Made by a program: the position numbers and the translations under genes. 7,075 nucleotides of DNA, taken from NCBI GenBank assembly GCA_045649545.1, contig JAZRQE010000054.1:1-7075 (forward strand), in the 5' to 3' direction. Shown here one piece after another: positions 4,468-7,075 of this stretch; position 1 is the first letter of the stretch; the number at the start of each line of letters is the position of its first letter. Source of the stretch: UMGS172 sp045649545. Lineage in GTDB: Bacteria > Bacillota > Clostridia > Oscillospirales > Acutalibacteraceae. The notes under the pieces were generated by a model. The model was given only the letters and a program-made list of their open reading frames with translations, made no database searches and had not been told where the DNA came from.

Positions 4468-4683
4468 ATGGAAAACGAAATTAAATTAGGCAAATACCGC
4501 CACTTTAAAGGCAATGAATACGAAGTAATCGGAATAGCAAAGCACAGTGAAACGTTAGAGCCTATGGTGGTTTACAAAGCACTGTACGGCGACGGTGATA
4601 TTTGGGTACGACCTTATGAAATGTGGAACGAAACTATAACCCGTGACGGAAAAAGTTTCCAAAGATTTACGCTTATTGAATAA
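4468..4683 (+). CDS. DUF1653 domain protein
   Basis: The 71-residue cytosolic product is a single DUF1653 domain. Family hallmarks are GKYRHFKGNEYEV (8-20), AKHSETLEPMVVYKALY (24-40) and WVRPYEMW (46-53), ending in a 'G..F.RF..I' strand (61-70). The molecular function of this family is not established. It appears as a short stand-alone protein, as here, or fused to other domains. The ATG follows AAGGAAG (4455-4461) with 6 nt spacing and a recognisable promoter. It is monocistronic: the promoter lies upstream in a 149-bp intergenic region shared with the divergent MATE gene, and a perfect 17-bp hairpin terminator begins 10 bp after its stop. Length and motif content are typical, with no sign of truncation. 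Confidence 0.93.
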   Translation: MENEIKLGKYRHFKGNEYEVIGIAKHSETLEPMVVYKALYGDGDIWVRPYEMWNETITRDGKSFQRFTLIE

Positions 4684-4693
4684 CAAAATTTCA

Positions 4694-4733
4694 AAAAGCC
4701 TTATTTTACCTAACTTGGTAAAATAAGGCTTTT
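4694..4733. terminator. 17-bp bidirectional hairpin terminator
   Basis: The stem 4694-4710 pairs perfectly with 4717-4733 around the loop TAACTT. It ends in TTTT on the plus strand and in TTTTTGAAATTTTG on the minus strand. It ends the DUF1653 transcript. It is also the first clear terminator met by the HAD phosphatase transcript coming from the right. Confidence 0.9.
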
Positions 4734-4775
4734 GTGATAATTGTTCACTTTTGTAAATTATTTTCACAAAATATG

Positions 4776-4803
4776 TTGACTTTTGTCGAGGTTTTGCTAT
4801 AAT
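4776..4803 (+). promoter_or_regulatory. Promoter of the DUF6514-like gene
   Basis: TTGACT (4776-4781) and TATAAT (4798-4803) are 16 bp apart, and TGC directly before the -10 makes it an extended -10 promoter. The predicted start near 4810 rules out the in-frame TTG at 4808 as an initiation codon and supports the ATG at 4838. Confidence 0.82.
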
Positions 4804-4837
4804 AAAATTGAAAATACTTCACAAAGGCGATTTTGAT

Positions 4838-5062
4838 ATGGAAAATAGCAAAAATATTCACAAATCAACATACCGCGTTATCAAATGCAATTCAAAATAC
4901 GGGATTGAAGGCATTTGCGACAATGAAACCGTTGCGGTCGAGAACTTGACCGACGACTTTAATAAAATCTCCGAATTTGTTAAAGTGTTAAACGCCGAGG
5001 GTTTAGAGCTTTGCCATTTAAAAGAGGTTGCCGAGGATTTTTTATATAATAGCCTTGAGTAA
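4838..5062 (+). CDS. Small conserved protein, DUF6514-like
   Basis: The 74-residue, probably cytosolic product contains TYRVIKCNSKYGIEGICDNETVAVENLTDDFNKISEFVKVLNAEGLELCHLKEVAEDFLYNSLE (11-74, shown in part by key residues YGIE 21-24 and CHLKEVAEDFL 59-69). The order is an N-terminal beta hairpin, 'ENLTDDFNKISEFV', and a closing 'H L..V.EDFL'. This resembles the short clostridial DUF6514 family, whose function is unknown. The family call is from memory and moderate. Start choice: an upstream in-frame TTG (4808) precedes the predicted transcription start, while the ATG has AAAGG at 4823-4827 before it. Its last 21 bp overlap the 3' end of the convergent HAD phosphatase gene. No terminator follows it directly. 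Confidence 0.75.
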   Translation: MENSKNIHKSTYRVIKCNSKYGIEGICDNETVAVENLTDDFNKISEFVKVLNAEGLELCHLKEVAEDFLYNSLE

Positions 5063-5839
5063 TTCGGCACCCGATTCTAAACAATAATCAGGTTTGTCCT
5101 CACTTCTGTGCAAAATCTCAGGTGTGGTTTCACCGCTCAACACCAAAACCGTAACACAACCGGCGTTAATTCCGCTTTTAATGTCGGTGTAAATTCTATC
5201 GCCCACTACTGCAGTTTCACTTGGCTCAAATCCGGTCATTTTCATAGCGATTTTAGGCATAGCCGGTTCAGGCTTGCCGATAAACAACGGACGCTTGCTA
5301 GTTGCATTAAAAATCATATCACAAACACTGCCACAGTCCGGCACGCTGCCGTATTCGGTCGGGCAAACATAATCAGGATTGGTCGCAATATACCGAATCT
5401 CACGCGTTGATAAAAGCCTACTGACATCGTCCAACTTTTTGAAGGTTAGCTCAGTGTCGTTACCCATAACGATACAATCAACCTCGTCTAAGACTTCAGT
5501 GACAGTAAAACCGCTATTTCGAAGTTCCTGCTTTAAAGACTCTGTTCCGCAAACATATAATTTATCGTCAGGACAGGTATCTTTCAGGTACATTGCAGTT
5601 GCCTGCGATGAGGTTATAAAATCCGAATATTCTGCCTCTATCCCCAACTTTGCCAGCTTTTTTATATAATCCTCAACACTTTTTGAGGAGTTGTTAGTCA
5701 TAAACAAATAACGTTTGCCTTGTTGTTTTATTGTATCAAGCAACTCTTTTGTAAAATCATACAGTCGGTCACCTAAATATAAAGTGCCGTCCATATCAAA
5801 TAAAAATAGTTTTATATTTTTTAATTCCTCAAGGTTCAT
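5042..5839 (-). CDS. HAD-IIA family phosphatase (NagD/p-nitrophenylphosphatase-like)
   Basis: The 265-residue product is a full-length HAD-IIA hydrolase, a cytosolic Mg2+-dependent phosphatase. Motif I is LFLFDMDGTLYLGD with nucleophile D15 and acid/base D17. Motif II is FMTNNSSK with T48. The C2-type cap domain follows, containing TNPD (153-156). Motif III is K189 in IGKPEPAM, and motif IV is VVGDRIYTDI with D214 and D219. All catalytic residues are present. Natural substrates of this family include sugar and nucleotide monophosphates and glycerol phosphate; the one used here cannot be predicted. The ATG is preceded by AGGGGAAG at 7-nt spacing and a TTTACT-17-TAAAAT promoter. It is convergent and overlapping with the small gene ending at 5062. 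The nearest terminator for its transcript is at 4694-4733. Confidence 0.95.
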   Translation of the reverse strand: MNLEELKNIKLFLFDMDGTLYLGDRLYDFTKELLDTIKQQGKRYLFMTNNSSKSVEDYIKKLAKLGIEAEYSDFITSSQATAMYLKDTCPDDKLYVCGTESLKQELRNSGFTVTEVLDEVDCIVMGNDTELTFKKLDDVSRLLSTREIRYIATNPDYVCPTEYGSVPDCGSVCDMIFNATSKRPLFIGKPEPAMPKIAMKMTGFEPSETAVVGDRIYTDIKSGINAGCVTVLVLSGETTPEILHRSEDKPDYCLESGAELLKAII

Positions 5840-5874
5840 ATATCTTCCCCTAACGTCTTACTATTTTTTAGTCT

Positions 5875-5903
5875 ATTTTACACCATAAACAATAATTAGT
5901 AAA
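5875..5903 (-). promoter_or_regulatory. Probable promoter of the HAD phosphatase gene
   Basis: On the minus strand TTTACT (5903 to 5898) and TAAAAT (5880 to 5875) are 17 bp apart. Matches are four and five of six. The -35 abuts the terminator at 5908-5937. Confidence 0.55.
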
Positions 5904-5907
5904 GTAA

Positions 5908-5937
5908 AAAAACCGCCGACAGCCGTCGGCGGTTTTT
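5908..5937. terminator. Bidirectional terminator after the AGCS symporter gene
   Basis: A perfect 13-bp stem, AAAAACCGCCGAC with GTCGGCGGTTTTT (5908-5920, 5925-5937), has the loop AGCC. T-runs follow on both strands. It lies 16 bp after the symporter stop codon and separates that gene from the phosphatase promoter. Confidence 0.92.
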
Positions 5938-5953
5938 AGGTTTATTATAAAAA

Positions 5954-7075
5954 TTATTTTTCCTCGTCTTTAATAGCTTGTGCAGCTTCAGCTTGAATTG
6001 CACTATCATAGGAAAGAATAGGCTCAACGTCCTTTTTCTTAATCTTACGGTCAACATAGTTTTTGGTAATCTTAACAACCAACGGAAGCATTACAACAAC
6101 ACCAATTAAGTTCGGAATCATCATCAAACCGTTGAAGGTATCCGAAATATCCCAAGCCAACGAAGAGGTAAGTACAGCACCGAAGATAACGGTGATAACG
6201 TGGATAATTCTGAAAATAAAGGTGGTTTTTGCACCAAAGAGGTACTCCCAAGCCTTTGAACCATAGTGCGACCAACCAAGAACAGTTGTAAATGCAAAGA
6301 GGAACATTGCAATTGCAACAAATCTCTGACCGATGTTACCCCAAGAGAATACGGTATTAAACGCTTCACCTACAAGAATTCCTGACCTCTCTTGAACTGC
6401 TTCAGGAATTACGTTATTGTAATCAATAACGCCCGAAGTCAAGATAACAAGAGCAGTCATTGTACAAACTACCATTGTATCTGCGAATACCTCAAAGATA
6501 CCCCACATACCCTGCTTAACAGGCTCCTTGACGTTAGAGTTCGAATGAACCATAACCGAAGAGCCCAAACCTGCCTCGTTAGAGAAAACGCCGCGTTTAA
6601 AGCCCTGCTGTGCGGCTAACATAATAGCACTACCCAAAGTACCACCTGCAATGGCACACGGTTTAAAAGCGTGAACAAAAATTGCCTTGAATGCCGGAAT
6701 AATAGCCGAATAGTTTACGCAGATAATAGCAAGACTGCCCAACACGAAAAGTACAACCATAAAAGGAACAACCTTTTCGGCAACCGAAGCAATTCTCTTT
6801 AATCCGCCCAAGGTAATAAGTGCGGTAAGAGCCATAATTACAACACCCAAAATAATGTTATAAAGGGAAATACCACCAAAAACCTCAATAGAAGAGATAG
6901 CCTTAACATCAAATGCAGCTGCAACGTTAGCAACAATTTTATTTACCTGACCCATACTTCCGATACCGAAAGAAGCGAGCATTGTAAAGATACAGAAAAG
7001 AGCTGCAAGAATCTTACCAACTTTTTTAAAGCTCACCTCTGTGTGATGGTCCTTATATTTGTATCCACCAAGACC
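5954..7075 (-). CDS. Sodium:alanine/glycine symporter, AGCS family (N-terminus outside window)
   Basis: The visible 373 codons are the larger C-terminal part of an AGCS (AlsT/DagA-type) carrier, which imports alanine or glycine with Na+ across the cytoplasmic membrane. Family signatures, numbered from the window edge, are LASFGIGSMGQVNKIV (33-48), FSNEAGLGSSVMVHS (164-178), 'VKQGMWGIFEVFADTMVVCTMTALVILTSG' (186-215) and FTTVLGWSHYGSKAWEYLFG (262-281). Several strongly hydrophobic helices are present, and the C-terminal tail is charged. The frame is open from the stop at 5954 through base 7075 with GLGGYKYKDHHTEV ahead of the GTG at 7036. That GTG is therefore internal and the true start lies off the right edge. 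Full members have about 450-540 residues, so roughly 80-170 are missing. A terminator follows 16 bp downstream. Confidence 0.94.
   Translation of the reverse strand, partial: GLGGYKYKDHHTEVSFKKVGKILAALFCIFTMLASFGIGSMGQVNKIVANVAAAFDVKAISSIEVFGGISLYNIILGVVIMALTALITLGGLKRIASVAEKVVPFMVVLFVLGSLAIICVNYSAIIPAFKAIFVHAFKPCAIAGGTLGSAIMLAAQQGFKRGVFSNEAGLGSSVMVHSNSNVKEPVKQGMWGIFEVFADTMVVCTMTALVILTSGVIDYNNVIPEAVQERSGILVGEAFNTVFSWGNIGQRFVAIAMFLFAFTTVLGWSHYGSKAWEYLFGAKTTFIFRIIHVITVIFGAVLTSSLAWDISDTFNGLMMIPNLIGVVVMLPLVVKITKNYVDRKIKKKDVEPILSYDSAIQAEAAQAIKDEEK

Noticed and set aside
5896..6619. Several frames overlapping the AGCS symporter on both strands
   Set aside because: The symporter frame is long and carries family signatures throughout; the others are shadows, one of them running through the terminator at 5908-5937.
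7034..7036. GTG at 7036 as the start of the symporter
   Set aside because: The frame stays open to the window edge with family-like sequence (GLGGYKYKDHHTEV), and the GTG lies at the start of an internal helix; the gene is truncated by the window.

Overview
The window reads as chromosome of a low-GC Gram-positive anaerobe, most likely a gut Clostridia member of the Ruminococcaceae/Oscillospiraceae type. This is inferred from the strong Shine-Dalgarno sequences, AT-rich intergenic DNA, a Firmicutes-type L10 leader, the DUF1653 and HAD-IIA proteins, and the short GC-rich GTAGGGACAGGCGTCC repeats. No rRNA, tRNA, CRISPR array, transposase or phage structural gene is visible.

Left part (1-1740) is accessory. 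Two mosaic copies of a repeat (1-180 and 904-1028) and a composite inverted repeat (1031-1108) surround small genes. A two-helix membrane protein (222-452, minus) is divergent from a small XRE/Cro-like regulator (565-789, plus). Their shared intergenic region holds a consensus promoter for the membrane gene, a perfect 20-bp palindrome just downstream of its predicted start, and further GTTATAA half-sites. A second divergent pair follows: a membrane-anchored or exported small protein with an Ada-like metal-binding C-terminus (1118-1411, minus) and a ribbon-helix-helix protein (1491-1679, plus).

The centre (1695-2901) is the rplJ-rplL operon for the ribosomal stalk, transcribed leftwards. It has its own promoter, an L10 leader RNA, an intrinsic attenuator in front of rplJ, and a perfect hairpin terminator after rplL. 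Neither rplKA upstream nor rpoBC downstream is present in the window. Immediately upstream on the same strand is a MATE efflux transporter (2912-4318), with no obvious terminator between it and the rplJ promoter.

The right part (4404-7075) has two small plus-strand genes, each with a good promoter: a DUF1653 protein (4468-4683) closed by a 17-bp hairpin terminator, and a DUF6514-like protein (4838-5062). The latter overlaps tail-to-tail by 21 bp with a HAD-IIA (NagD-like) phosphatase on the minus strand (5042-5839). The window ends inside an AGCS-family sodium:alanine/glycine symporter on the minus strand (5954-7075, N-terminus missing).

There is no clear large novel system. The most interesting signals are the palindromic operator array between the XRE gene and its small membrane neighbour, a covarying hairpin in the repeat family, the mutually exclusive pairings in the L10 leader, and a likely reciprocal antisense arrangement at 4694-5062.
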